Source: Saccharomycopsis crataegensis
Lineage: Eukaryota > Ascomycota > Saccharomycetes > Ascoideales > Saccharomycopsidaceae
Direction: 5' to 3'
Assembly (NCBI RefSeq): GCF_037102585.1
Contig: NW_027043829.1
Span: 2,294,001 to 2,358,000 of the forward strand
DNA: 64,000 nucleotides
The notes below the pieces were generated by a model. It searched no databases. It was given only the letters and a program-made list of their open reading frames with translations, and had not been told where the DNA came from. Of this stretch, positions 10,685 to 20,639 are shown piece after piece (position 1 is the first letter of the stretch; every line of letters starts with the position of its first letter). Position numbers and translations under genes: made by a program.

Positions 10685-11719
10685 GTATTTTTTGACATTT
10701 GTTTCAAGTGTCTTCAGCCTTTTTTTTTTTTTTCTTTTTTTTTTTTTAATTCAGCTTGCTTTCTTTCTTTCCAGTATGAAATCGATGTCTTTGGATGTCA
10801 CTATTTTAGTGACATTCATGAAAATAATATTGTAATATATCCTGAGAAATAGCATGTATTCAGTTCTTTTAACCTTCGAAGATTAAGCTGGAAGATATTA
10901 TCCTGTTGGAAAATTAACAGGTACCCTGGATTCCTTCAACATCAAGAAGTAGTTCTAAATCCCTGTATCTTATTTTATTTATTTTCGGGGCAGGGGGTAT
11001 GTTAAAGCTCTCGATGGAATCAATAATGCCATTTATTGTATGGTGTCTGAACAAAGAGATTCTACAACAGAGATCAGTACATGCAAGATAGAAAAGGTTT
11101 TATGTGATGCAATTTTCTCCAAAGGTGAAGCTCCATTGAATCTAAGAAATGGTCCCCAGTATTATCGAATTTAGCTCTATCAGTTTGAATTGTATCAATG
11201 TGTGGTCGCCCCCACTGAATCACATTGTTAACATCATTAGAACGAGACAAAAAAAAAATGACTGTCTGGCCATGAGAACAGCTCTCAGTAAAAGTTAAAT
11301 TCGAAGGTAAAACTGTAAATTATAAATTTAAATACCAGATGATGCTTCATATTTGTTGTTGTTAATGTTTATACTTATAAGTATGGTGGCTGCATTTTTT
11401 TTTTTTGTTGTTGATCGAAAGTATCATGCTGAAAAGGAAAACAAAACTTTTCTTTTGATATAAATGTAGCAACTTATTACTTAAGCAGGAATTTCCTTTT
11501 GCGCGAGAGCAAACTTACAAAACCATTGATCGACCATATAAACCCCAATTTCGTATCTCTTGTTATTTGACCTCTTTCTAGTTTTCCAGCTCCTACTTTT
11601 TTTTTTTTTTCACGGATTGAGAGTTAGGGATACGTTTTAATAACATTATATTATTTTTACAATTTAAGAATTCGAGATTTTCTTCATAATTGAATTTTTT
11701 CTTTTTGTTTAATTAAGAC
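10685..11719. other. Upstream region of the SSA gene with a protein-like open stretch
   Basis: Mostly AT-rich, with T runs. On the plus strand, about 10992-11173 reads as an uninterrupted, balanced protein-like sequence (YVKALDGINNAIYCMVSEQ, later FSKGEAPLNLRNG) ending in a stop. It is preceded by TTTTCGGGGCAG, which could be a splice acceptor, and it lacks a start codon. It may be a leftover exon. Nothing else is seen before the SSA start. Confidence 0.35.
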
Positions 11720-13815
11720 ATGTCAAAGAGTGCAATCGGAATTGGTATGTGTATTGTAGTAAAATAATTACCACACAATAATTACTACACAACATTATAG
11801 ATTTCTTGAATGATTTACTAACAAAATAAAATTAATCAGACCTTGGTACAACGTATTCCTGTGTTGCCAAGTTCAGCAATGAAAGAGTGGAGATCATTGC
11901 TAACGGTAAGTACTAGCTAGATAATTGCAACATGCAACCCTAAATTTGATGCATACTAACATAATTTACAGACCAAGGTAATAGAACCACCGCAAGTTTT
12001 GTAGCCTTCAACGATACTGAACGTCTTATTGGTGATGCTGCTAAAAACCAAGCGGTTATTAATCCTCACAACACGGTGTTTGATGCCAAGCGATTGATTG
12101 GTAGAAAATTTGACGATCCAGAAGTCCAGGAAGATATCAAGCATTATCCTTTCAAAGTGATCAATGAAGGGGGTAAGCCCAAGATCCAAGTTGAGTATAA
12201 GGGAGAGACTAAAAAATTCACCCCTGAAGAGATATCAAGCATGATTTTAGGCAAGATGAAAGAGACTGCCGAAACATTTTTGGGAGAGCAAGTGAAGGAT
12301 GCAGTTGTTACGGTGCCAGCATACTTCAATGACTCTCAGAGACAGGCCACCAAGGATGCAGGGTTAATTGCCGGATTGAATGTGTTGCGTATTATCAATG
12401 AGCCAACCGCGGCAGCTATTGCTTATGGATTGGACAAAAAGGATGATGGCAAAGGTGAGCACGATGTGTTGATCTTTGATTTGGGAGGTGGGACATTTGA
12501 TGTCTCGTTGTTATCTATTGATAATGGGATATTTGAGGTGCGTGCTACTGCCGGGGATACACATTTAGGAGGCGAGGATTTCGATAGTAGATTGGTTAAC
12601 CACTTTATCCAAGAGTTTAAGCGTAAGAACAAAAAGGATATTAGTGGGAACCAACGGGCCTTGAGAAGATTGAGAACCGCATGCGAAAGAGCGAAGCGGA
12701 CCTTGTCATCCTCTACACAAACTTCAATTGAAATTGACTCATTGTTTGAAGGTATTGACTTTTATACTTCGATTACCAGAGCAAGATTCGAAGAATTATG
12801 TGGTGAACTATTCAGATCCACTTTGGATCCGGTGGAAAAAGTTCTAAAGGATGCAAAGATTGGGAAATCAGACGTTGAAGAAATTGTTCTTGTTGGTGGG
12901 TCCACCAGAATTCCTAAAGTTCAAAAATTGGTTTCTGATTTTTTCAATGGAAAAGAACCAAATAAGTCAATTAACCCAGATGAAGCAGTTGCTTATGGTG
13001 CTGCTGTCCAAGCTGCAATTATGACTGGTCATACTTCTACAAAAACCCAAGACTTGTTGTTATTAGACGTTGCTCCATTATCTCTTGGTATAGAAACTGC
13101 TGGCGGGGTCATGACAAAATTGATCCCACGAAATTCTACTATCCCAACAAAGAAGTCTGAAACTTTCTCCACTTATGCCGACAATCAACCCGGTGTGTTG
13201 ATCCAGGTTTTCGAAGGTGAGAGAGCTAAGACTAGAGACAACAATTTGTTGGGGAAGTTTGAACTTTCAGGAATTCCTCCAGCGCCAAGAGGTATTCCTC
13301 AAATTGATGTAACCTTTGACATTGATGCCAATGGTATTCTAAACGTTTCTGCGGTCGAGAAAGGCACTGGAAAAACCAACAAAATTACCATTACAAATGA
13401 TAAGGGCAGATTATCTAAAGATGATATCGAAAGAATGGTGTCTGAAGCAGAGAAATTTAAAGAAGAGGATGACAGGGAAACAGAAAGAATTACAAGTAAG
13501 AATGGATTTGAAAGCTACGCTTATTCACTCAAGAACAGCATTGCCGAGCAAGGCTTTAAGGATAAAGTTGCAAGTGAGGATGTTGAAAAATTAGAAAAAG
13601 AAGCGAATGAGGCCATCAAATGGTTAGACGAATCTCAATCGGCATCGACTGATGAATATAAGTCCAGACAAAAAGAATTGGAAGAAGTTGCCAATCCGAT
13701 TATGAAGAAGTTCTATGAAACTGGTGCCGGAGGCGCTCATCCTCCGCCTCCGCCTCCTGGCAGTGGAAGCTCCGGTGCAGGTACTGCTGGCCCAACTGTT
13801 GAAGAAGTTGATTAG
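11720..13815 (+). CDS. SSA1: Cytosolic HSP70 of the SSA family, three exons
   Basis: Cytosolic Hsp70 chaperone: an ATPase that binds unfolded segments, helps protein import and controls the heat-shock response. Exons are 11720-11744, 11840-11905 and 11972-13815. Donors are GTATGT and GTAAGT; branch sites are TTTACTAAC and ATACTAAC. Joined, it encodes 644 residues, close to the usual 642. The N-terminus [20 protein letters not shown] is recovered only by splicing. The signatures [14 protein letters not shown] and [13 protein letters not shown] are intact, and the C-terminal EEVD (GPTVEEVD) that docks TPR co-chaperones marks it as cytosolic. The GGAH and poly-Pro/Gly tail is slightly shorter than the usual GGMP repeats. 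Which SSA paralogue it is cannot be told. The two introns in the first 92 coding bases are unusual for this gene in yeasts. Confidence 0.95.
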
Positions 13816-14239
13816 GCCACAAAATATTTGAGTTTATGTCCTGTTTTTTTTTTTTTTTTTTCTATCTGTTTCGTTGTTCAAAAAATAAGTATATAGTCGT
13901 CACGTATATAAAAACCAACCAAAATCGCTATGTCCATGTGTAATGTTCCAGTATAATTGAATTTACAAAGTCTACAAAAAAAAACATTCAAAAAGGCATG
14001 TAACACTAAGACTAACGTACTCAAATGGAGAATTGAAAAAAAAAAAAAGGAAAAAAGAAATGAATAAAATACGTCAAATTATCAAAAAACAAGCAATGGA
14101 AGTCAAGTAGAGCACTAAATATCCAGATTCAAGCTAGTTTTCACGTTAATACCTTTAGATATTTCTCGTTACTATAATCATCATATTCACAACACAAAGC
14201 AAGATGCTGTTAGGTAATCCAAATGGTTCGAGAATTTCA
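13816..14239. other. Convergent 3' spacer between SSA and RER1
   Basis: T-rich just after the SSA stop (a run of about 18 T at 13844) and A-rich in the middle. No gene is seen; it probably holds the 3' ends of both mRNAs. Confidence 0.6.
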
Positions 14240-14833
14240 TCATTTGCCAACTTTACCGTACTTTGCCTTTCCAATATCCAAAGGAATATAATGGTACTTG
14301 ATCATATGCTGTATTTGTTTCTTCATACTGAAACTGAATAATGCAATGAAATACATTAAAAGAATTGGCCAGAATACTGGCAAGTTAAATATTTCAAAGA
14401 AACTGCCAAACAAGGAAACGGTGGTGGCCACCATAGCTCTATGCCAGAATTTGAACTCAGGTAATCTTCTAATAAAAGGTCTAAATTCATCATCAACAGC
14501 CCCAGAGTCACCACCTCTTTTTTCTTCTTCAGTCAAACCTTCTTCAATTGATTCATTGTTGAGCTCTTGTTGTAAAGTAACATCAAACTTTGGTTGGAGA
14601 AACTGAATAAATAAAGAAAGTAAATATATGGAAAGCGTGTAACAAATAATGTACCAGCCTTGGGCAACTAATATTCTAACCAAGAATAAAAATAACATGA
14701 TCCCGAAACCGGCCCATCTATAAGTAACGAAAGGCGTTACTTTATCCAAGTTAACTTGATATAATGTTTTTGCCTTGTCAATGTATGCCGTAAATTGGTT
14801 GACGGCTGGACTTGGATCATCGAAGGATGGCAT
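14240..14833 (-). CDS. RER1: Rer1, Golgi-to-ER retrieval receptor
   Basis: Rer1 cycles between Golgi and ER in COPI vesicles and returns escaped ER membrane proteins (Sec12, Sec63 and others) by recognising their transmembrane segments. The protein has 197 residues, against 188 in S. cerevisiae. It matches the family along its length: LDKVTPFVTYRW before the first membrane pair, GWYIICYTLSIYLLSLF, the conserved FRPFIRRLPEFKFWH, the second hairpin with NLPVFWPILLMYFIALF, and RQIQHMIKYRYIPLD-like KKQIQHMIKYHYIPLDIGKAKYG at the C-terminus. The start ATG at 14833 gives MPSFDD; no intron is needed. It is transcribed divergently from VMA9, sharing a short promoter with two CACGTG boxes. Confidence 0.96.
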   Translation of the reverse strand: MPSFDDPSPAVNQFTAYIDKAKTLYQVNLDKVTPFVTYRWAGFGIMLFLFLVRILVAQGWYIICYTLSIYLLSLFIQFLQPKFDVTLQQELNNESIEEGLTEEEKRGGDSGAVDDEFRPFIRRLPEFKFWHRAMVATTVSLFGSFFEIFNLPVFWPILLMYFIALFSFSMKKQIQHMIKYHYIPLDIGKAKYGKVGK

Positions 14834-15030
14834 GGCAATATGATCTGTTTTGAAAATAAAGAAGCTTTTTTATTCTTCACCGAAAAGGTTCCGTTCACAC
14901 TGGATTGAATAATTGACAATAAATAAATGAAAACAAATAGCTTTCCTAATATATATAATTTCGAAAACACAATTCACTCTTCATTTCACGGTAATGTTTT
15001 GTCCATTTGTTCTCAATTTTTAACAATATA

Positions 15031-15051
15031 CACGTGACAAATATACACGTG
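15031..15051. promoter_or_regulatory. Two tandem CACGTG boxes between RER1 and VMA9
   Basis: ATACACGTGACAA occurs twice, 15 bases apart (CACGTG at 15031 and 15046). Read on the minus strand each is GTCACGTG, the RTCACRTG core bound by yeast Cbf1; Pho4 and Tye7 use the same core. The sites lie 198 bases from the RER1 start and 111 bases from the VMA9 start, so they could serve both genes. Single CACGTG boxes also lie at 16158 (before VPS27), 34995, 53316 (POM33-like/ATP11) and 60806. Confidence 0.55.
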
Positions 15052-15161
15052 ACAAAATTCAGCTATCATCAAAAATTGGTAAAACAAAAGAGAGAACTCG
15101 CATTGTGATAGAGAGACGAATTTCAAATATTTCTCGTTATTATTTATTTTTTGTATTAAAG

Positions 15162-15705
15162 ATGAGTGGGTATGTATGCTATAAAATCAAATGTTTTATT
15201 TATCACCCAAGACTCCATTTTTATTCAGGATCAGGAGACTTGTTGATCACAAGGAAGCACATGAACTTTTGGGAATCCTGACAGTTAAGCCATGCTAGGA
15301 ACTATTACTAACAATTCATTCTCAGTTGGACCGTGATTTTCAATTTGGTCTTGGTCATAGTATTATCAGTGGTTGCTTGGTTTTTTGCACCAAAACAGGA
15401 TAGAACGTGCGTATTATTGCTACCGAGGCTGATAAGGCTAGCCAGAGATACATTCATGGGAACTACCAGTGGTAACAAAGCTAATGCTTAAAGGTCCCTC
15501 GAATAGAATTTTCTTAATGTTTGAACTATCAATTTTTTTTTTTTTGTCACTCAGTACTAACAATTAATCTTTTAGTGTCTGGCGTAGTAGTATAATATTG
15601 TTCCTTGCCATGGCCTACTTGATGTGGGCTATCACATACTTGTGTCAGTTACATCCTTTGGTCGTTCCTCGTCGCTCGGATTTGCGTCCTGAATATGCTG
15701 AGTAG
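15162..15705 (+). CDS. VMA9: Vma9, V-ATPase subunit e, three exons
   Basis: Small membrane subunit of the V0 sector of the vacuolar proton pump. Exons are 15162-15169 (only ATGAGTGG), 15326-15406 and 15576-15705; the total is 219 bases, 72 residues plus stop. Intron 1 has GTATGT and TACTAAC (15306-15312) before CTCAG. Intron 2 has a GTGCGT donor and TACTAAC (15555-15561) before TTTTAG. The protein begins MSGWTVIFNLVLVIV, continues WFFAPKQDRTVWRSS and ends with LCQLHPLVVPRRSDLRPEYAE, which matches yeast Vma9 almost residue for residue at the C-terminus (73 residues in S. cerevisiae). Two membrane helices are visible. The 8-base first exon makes the gene easy to miss. Confidence 0.93.
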
Positions 15706-16291
15706 GCTTTTTCTATTAGGAACTGGGTGGTGGCTATCTAGAAGATTTTTTTCCGGAAAAGGATAAGGGTTTATTTGTCCGTTACAGTTTTTACGTGTTG
15801 AACTTTATGTTTGATGCTTTATTATGTGCTACCCTTTTTTTCTGCTGCAAGAAGCAGAGGATTATGAAGCAGACTAACCTAATCAAGAGTGGTAGGAGAA
15901 GTAATGTTTGTGCTTCTAGGGTGGTGATCCCCAATTGTGTTTCTATACATCCAACTTTTTTTTCTCTTTTTTTTTTTTTTTTCCTTCTTACTTATATTTT
16001 TAATTCTATAAAAAAAAATCAAAGCTATAGTTGATTTCCTGCTATACCATGTTACGTAATTGAAGACCAGAGATGGCTCAGTACCCACTTTATTCCTCGT
16101 ATAAATAATCAACCAGCTATGTCCACTGTAGAAACGAAAAAAGATGAGATAATTGCACACGTGATCATATTTCTGAGGATTTACGCCGCTCTACAACTTC
16201 TCAAAGAGATATCGCCACTATGTTTTATTTCTAAAGCCCTGATTTCTCACATTAACTTGGAGGATTAGATTTATAATACTGTACTAATAAA
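15706..16291. other. Intergenic VMA9-VPS27
   Basis: No gene is supported. It holds a T-run near 15970-15982 and a CACGTG box (16158-16163) 129 bases before the VPS27 start. Confidence 0.55.
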
Positions 16292-18565
16292 ATGAGTTGG
16301 TTTGGATCAAGTGCAATAGACATCGATCTCATGATCAAGGAAACCTGTTCGGAGGCTATTCCTGACGGAGAAATTGATTTGATTAAAGGATTTGAGATTA
16401 TTGATCTACTCAAGATTAAGAAAGTTAAAGCCAAGGAATTTTTAAGGGCTTGGGAGAATAGAATTATCAACAACAGAAATCCGAATAGCCAAATTAAGTT
16501 ACTAAACCTTGTTGATTTATGTATTAAGAACGCGGGTATTAATTTCTCATTGGAAATATTTGCTGGAGGGTCAACCAGTGGTTCAGAAAATGATTTTGCA
16601 TCATCTTATGGGACTATTCATAACCAATTTTTAAATAAGTTGCTATTTATTCTTCATAACTCAAAAACTAGCGATTTGGTTAAAGACAAAGTTTTGGAAT
16701 TGATTGAAGTTTGGCACGCGTTGTTTTCACAAAATTCGAACTTGAACCACAATATTAAGTCGATATACAAAACTTTGAGAGACGAAAATTTCAAATTCCC
16801 AGAGATCAGTGAAAAAATCATTCTCAATGAAAAATTTCTAGAATCCAAAGTCCCTCCAGCTTGGGTGGATTCTGACTCCTGTATGATTGGATTTGAGCCA
16901 TTTACAATGTTGAATAGAAAACATCATTGTAGAAATTGTGGTGGGGTGTTTTGCCATGATCACTCTTCAAATACCACTGAAATTCCAATGATTGGATTGA
17001 ATGAACCTGTCAGAGTTTGCGACTCATGCTACCAACAATTAACATCCAAGCCAACATCCAAGACCCACAGTAAACACCATCATAAGCACCGTTCATCCAG
17101 AAATACCTTTATAGAAGACGAAGAAGATGAAATGTTAAAGAAGGCTTTAGCTTTGAGTTTACAAGAATCACAGGCTCCAAATCAGCCAAAGTATTCAGGG
17201 GAACAGAATGTGAGTGCCTCCGGTAAGACCGTTGATGACGAAGATGAAAATGTGGAAGAGAATTACCTGGACGAGGATATGAAGGCGGCTATAGCTGCTA
17301 GTTTGAGGGATATGGAGGAGCAGAAGCAACCACATAGGATAGATAACAAGTTGTACGCGGATTCTAATCGCCAAGAGCCTCCACAGCCATACCAACAGCC
17401 ATCAATTTATGAGCCAATTTTGAATCGTGAATTAGAATCGAGAGTTTCTTCAAAGGAAGAGGAGTCAATTTCCTTGTTTTCACAATTGATGGGAAATCTT
17501 AAACAAAAGCAAATGATTGATAGTAATGACAACCAAGTGTTACAAAATGAGGAACTCCAATCATTGTATACTGAGATCATCAAGTTGAAAACAAAATTGG
17601 GTAGAAATATCAATGAAGACTTGGGAAAATATGATCAATTTATTGATTTGCAGGCGAAGATGAATACGATTGTGAGACTTTACGACGGTTTGTTAGAAAA
17701 AAGATTGAAGCTTAGAGGCTATAGTAGAGAATCGTACTCCGTTCCAAGTTATCCTGAACAATATCCTTCAAATATTCCTGCGTTATCAAATAACTATACT
17801 GGAATGGTACAGCAACCAATCTACACGGGGAGTCCTGCAATCGTTGAAACAGGTGCTACACAAGAGATACCAAATAACTATACTGGAATGGTGCAGCAAC
17901 CAATGTATACGGGAACTCAACCAATTTTTGAAAGAGGTTCTATACCACAAATATCAAACCAGATTACCCCACAACCAACGCAAACACATACGCCATTCGT
18001 CCACAATCCTTATATGGAATATCAAACCCCATCACCAGCACAATATGCTGTCCCATCAGAACCTTCTTATCCACCTGAACCACAAACAGAAATGATCCAA
18101 GAAGCACCAGTGGATGTCGCTCAAGCTCAAGAAACTGCTGAGCCATCCCAACCTATCGAAGTTCCTCAATATCCTTCCTATCCACCTGAAGTACAACAAG
18201 AAATGACTCAAGAGGCGCCGTTGGATGCATCTCAAACTCAAGAAACTGTTGAGGCATCGCAACCTGTTGAGCTTCCACAATATCCTACAAATCCACCAGA
18301 AATTCAAAACCTAGCGCAATATCCCTCCCAGTCAGCTCAACCAGTTCAACCAGCTCAGTCAGTTCAACCAACTCAACCAGTTCAGCCAGTCCAACAAGCC
18401 CAACTTACGAAGGTACCTACGCCTTCTGAGCAACATAGAGCTTTGGATTACAATAATTATTCAAATATGTTTCCAAGTGCACCAACAGACAATATTGAGC
18501 CACCTCAATCACAATTACAACAAAATACAGCTCCAAGGGAAGAGGCATTATTGATTGAATTATAG
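16292..18565 (+). CDS. VPS27: Vps27, ESCRT-0 subunit
   Basis: Vps27 recruits ubiquitinated membrane cargo and ESCRT-I to endosomes for sorting into the vacuole lumen. The 757-residue protein shows an N-terminal VHS domain (about residues 1-170) and a FYVE zinc finger (about 188-252) with WVDSD, RKHHCRNCGG and RVCDSCY, which binds phosphatidylinositol 3-phosphate. Two ubiquitin-interacting motifs follow (EDEMLKKALALSLQES near 275 and DEDMKAAIAASL near 322), then a region that should form the core coiled-coil with Hse1. The Pro/Gln-rich tail holds repeated NNYTGMVQQPxYTG units and ends in the clathrin box LLIEL. S. cerevisiae Vps27 is 622 residues; the excess here is the repetitive tail. The plain ATG start gives MSWFGSS, as in the family. 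Confidence 0.96.
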   Translation: MSWFGSSAIDIDLMIKETCSEAIPDGEIDLIKGFEIIDLLKIKKVKAKEFLRAWENRIINNRNPNSQIKLLNLVDLCIKNAGINFSLEIFAGGSTSGSENDFASSYGTIHNQFLNKLLFILHNSKTSDLVKDKVLELIEVWHALFSQNSNLNHNIKSIYKTLRDENFKFPEISEKIILNEKFLESKVPPAWVDSDSCMIGFEPFTMLNRKHHCRNCGGVFCHDHSSNTTEIPMIGLNEPVRVCDSCYQQLTSKPTSKTHSKHHHKHRSSRNTFIEDEEDEMLKKALALSLQESQAPNQPKYSGEQNVSASGKTVDDEDENVEENYLDEDMKAAIAASLRDMEEQKQPHRIDNKLYADSNRQEPPQPYQQPSIYEPILNRELESRVSSKEEESISLFSQLMGNLKQKQMIDSNDNQVLQNEELQSLYTEIIKLKTKLGRNINEDLGKYDQFIDLQAKMNTIVRLYDGLLEKRLKLRGYSRESYSVPSYPEQYPSNIPALSNNYTGMVQQPIYTGSPAIVETGATQEIPNNYTGMVQQPMYTGTQPIFERGSIPQISNQITPQPTQTHTPFVHNPYMEYQTPSPAQYAVPSEPSYPPEPQTEMIQEAPVDVAQAQETAEPSQPIEVPQYPSYPPEVQQEMTQEAPLDASQTQETVEASQPVELPQYPTNPPEIQNLAQYPSQSAQPVQPAQSVQPTQPVQPVQQAQLTKVPTPSEQHRALDYNNYSNMFPSAPTDNIEPPQSQLQQNTAPREEALLIEL

Positions 18566-19364
18566 GATTTTTTTTTGTGCTCTTTGTCTTTTCGTTTTTT
18601 TTTCAGCCATAAATAAATTTTTTCTTAGTTATTTTTGTCTTGTTTTATTTACCTTCTATTTCCTCCTATATAATTTAGTGTTAATCCGAGGTTTTAATTA
18701 AGGGATCTGTCTTTTTTCTTTCTTTGTGATTCAAGTGCTTTCTGGCTTTCTGTTCTCACCCTTTTTTTTTTTATCACACAGTCCATCCAGAGCTGTTATA
18801 CAAATGCTACAAGAATCATATATTGAAAAAGATTACAAAAAAATTGCTCTTTCTATAGAAACCACCTGTCTGTTATTCAGTGTATTAAACGTAAAGAATT
18901 GTCTCAGTTTCCCCGTATGTAGGTTATCATCACTGCAAAAAAAAAGAAAAGATCTCTGAAAATTTTCCGCAATTTTTTCTATATATAACCTGCGCGCCCC
19001 TGACTTGCATATGATGATGATCTGTAATATATCCATTTTTTTTTTTTTTGTATTTTTTTACAATTTTTTTTTCACCTTTTCTTTCTTTTTTTTAGTAACT
19101 ATAAGCATTCTTTAAACATCTTCTTACCAAACTTTCCACTCGTTCAAAATCGAGGTTATCTCGCTTCAGTCATTCAAAGTAACAGATCCAAGTCCACATA
19201 GCCCATCTATCTATTGCACTTTCAAGATCAACCAAAGACACCAGTCAATAACAAATACTCTGCCGTGAAAACATAACTTCAAAAACAGTACACTCTTTAA
19301 CATATCCATACCTAAAAATATCAATATTTGATCTTATTTCTCTTACTAGCCAATACAAGTTATA
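18566..19364. other. Intergenic VPS27-WSC sensor gene
   Basis: About 800 bases, T-rich in the plus strand with several T runs. The last 280 bases before the WSC start are C/A-rich, as in a long yeast 5' leader. No gene or RNA is seen. Confidence 0.55.
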
Positions 19365-20639
19365 ATGAAGCTTTCGTCATCCCTAATAATATCGTCGATA
19401 ATATCGTCTGCTCTGTTATTGATACAACCAGCACTCGCTGCTGATTGGAGCTATCTTGGTTGTTATTCTAAATCATCTTTTTCGGGAGATGCAACCGACG
19501 ATAGTGAGCTATCAGTAAGCTCTTGTGAGAGTCAGTGCAGTAATTATAAATATGCCGCGTTACTCAACTCCACTGGCTGTGTTTGTTCAAATAGTGATCC
19601 CTCTGGTGATTCTTCCAGTGACAGTATGTGTGGTTCTACCTGTTCTAGTCTTTCGAATAGTACCTGTAGTGGCTCTGATAGTTATTATTCTGTTTACATT
19701 AATAGTGATGCGACTAGCAGCTCCAGTTTAAGTTCAAGTTCTAGTTCGAGATCAGCTTCCATTTCTTCAGCTTCCAGCCAATCATCGTTGCCGTCACTGT
19801 TGTCACTGACCTCATTGCTTTCTTCATTATCACCATCGTCATCATCCACTTCATTAACAACATTGTCATCATCCACTTCATCTTCTTCATTACCATCATT
19901 CACTTCATCTTCTAAATCGTCGCATGCTACTCCGACCACGATCAGTGCTAGCCTTAAAGTCACTTCTTCGTATGTCTCGTTTTCAGCTACAACATTTCAA
20001 ACAACATCATTGTCTCTTAGTGTAAATAGCGATGGAAAAACTTTAACATCGAAAGTGCTCATCAAAACCACACAAAGTTATAGTGATGTGTATGTCACTT
20101 ACACTGCAAGTGTGACCGACGGAAGCTTGTCAGTAACATCAAAGTCAAAAACCGGTTCTCTTTCTGGAGGACCAATAGCAGGAATTGTTGTAGGTTCTGT
20201 TTCTGCAGTTGCAATCTTCATTTTTATTCTATTTTGGATTTGGAAAGCACGTAAAGGTGCTAATGATGTTGAAAATCCAGAGGTGGCAGCCGCAGTGGTT
20301 GCAAATAAATACTCTGAAAAAATGGGGAGATTTGGGATCAATAGATTTAGCAATCTATCACGTTACGATGGTGATGATGACGATGACGATTTCATTATGG
20401 CTCCAGCTATGGGCTCAACAGGTGAGGATAACAAGTATGATTCTTTGAATACCAAATCAAGCTCTCAACCTAGAAGCTCATTAGCAACCGCAAATAATAA
20501 TACATTGCAAAATGATAATGATGGGAACGGAAACCAAGAAATAAAAGAGGATGAGGATGATGATGGAATACCATCGGATTCAGGAGATCAACAGAGGTTG
20601 TTAAATCAAAGATTAGTTATCATGAATCCTGATAATTAG
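19365..20639 (+). CDS. WSC-family cell-wall stress sensor
   Basis: A plasma-membrane mechanosensor of the Wsc1/Slg1 type, which signals through Rom2 and Rho1 to protein kinase C. The 424-residue protein shows a signal peptide (residues 1 to about 25, ending ALAADWSYLGCY) and a WSC domain (about 27-112) with eight spaced cysteines (LGCYSK, CESQCSN, GCVCS, CGSTCS). A Ser/Thr-rich stalk of about 150 residues would be O-mannosylated, and one membrane helix near residue 270 (GPIAGIVVGSVSAVAIFIF) precedes a cytosolic tail with DDDDDDF, an acidic Asn-rich stretch and the C-terminal RLVIMNPDN. The NPDN end and poly-Asp patch match the Rom2-binding tail of Wsc sensors. Which WSC paralogue it is cannot be said. 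Confidence 0.9.
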   Translation: MKLSSSLIISSIISSALLLIQPALAADWSYLGCYSKSSFSGDATDDSELSVSSCESQCSNYKYAALLNSTGCVCSNSDPSGDSSSDSMCGSTCSSLSNSTCSGSDSYYSVYINSDATSSSSLSSSSSSRSASISSASSQSSLPSLLSLTSLLSSLSPSSSSTSLTTLSSSTSSSSLPSFTSSSKSSHATPTTISASLKVTSSYVSFSATTFQTTSLSLSVNSDGKTLTSKVLIKTTQSYSDVYVTYTASVTDGSLSVTSKSKTGSLSGGPIAGIVVGSVSAVAIFIFILFWIWKARKGANDVENPEVAAAVVANKYSEKMGRFGINRFSNLSRYDGDDDDDDFIMAPAMGSTGEDNKYDSLNTKSSSQPRSSLATANNNTLQNDNDGNGNQEIKEDEDDDGIPSDSGDQQRLLNQRLVIMNPDN

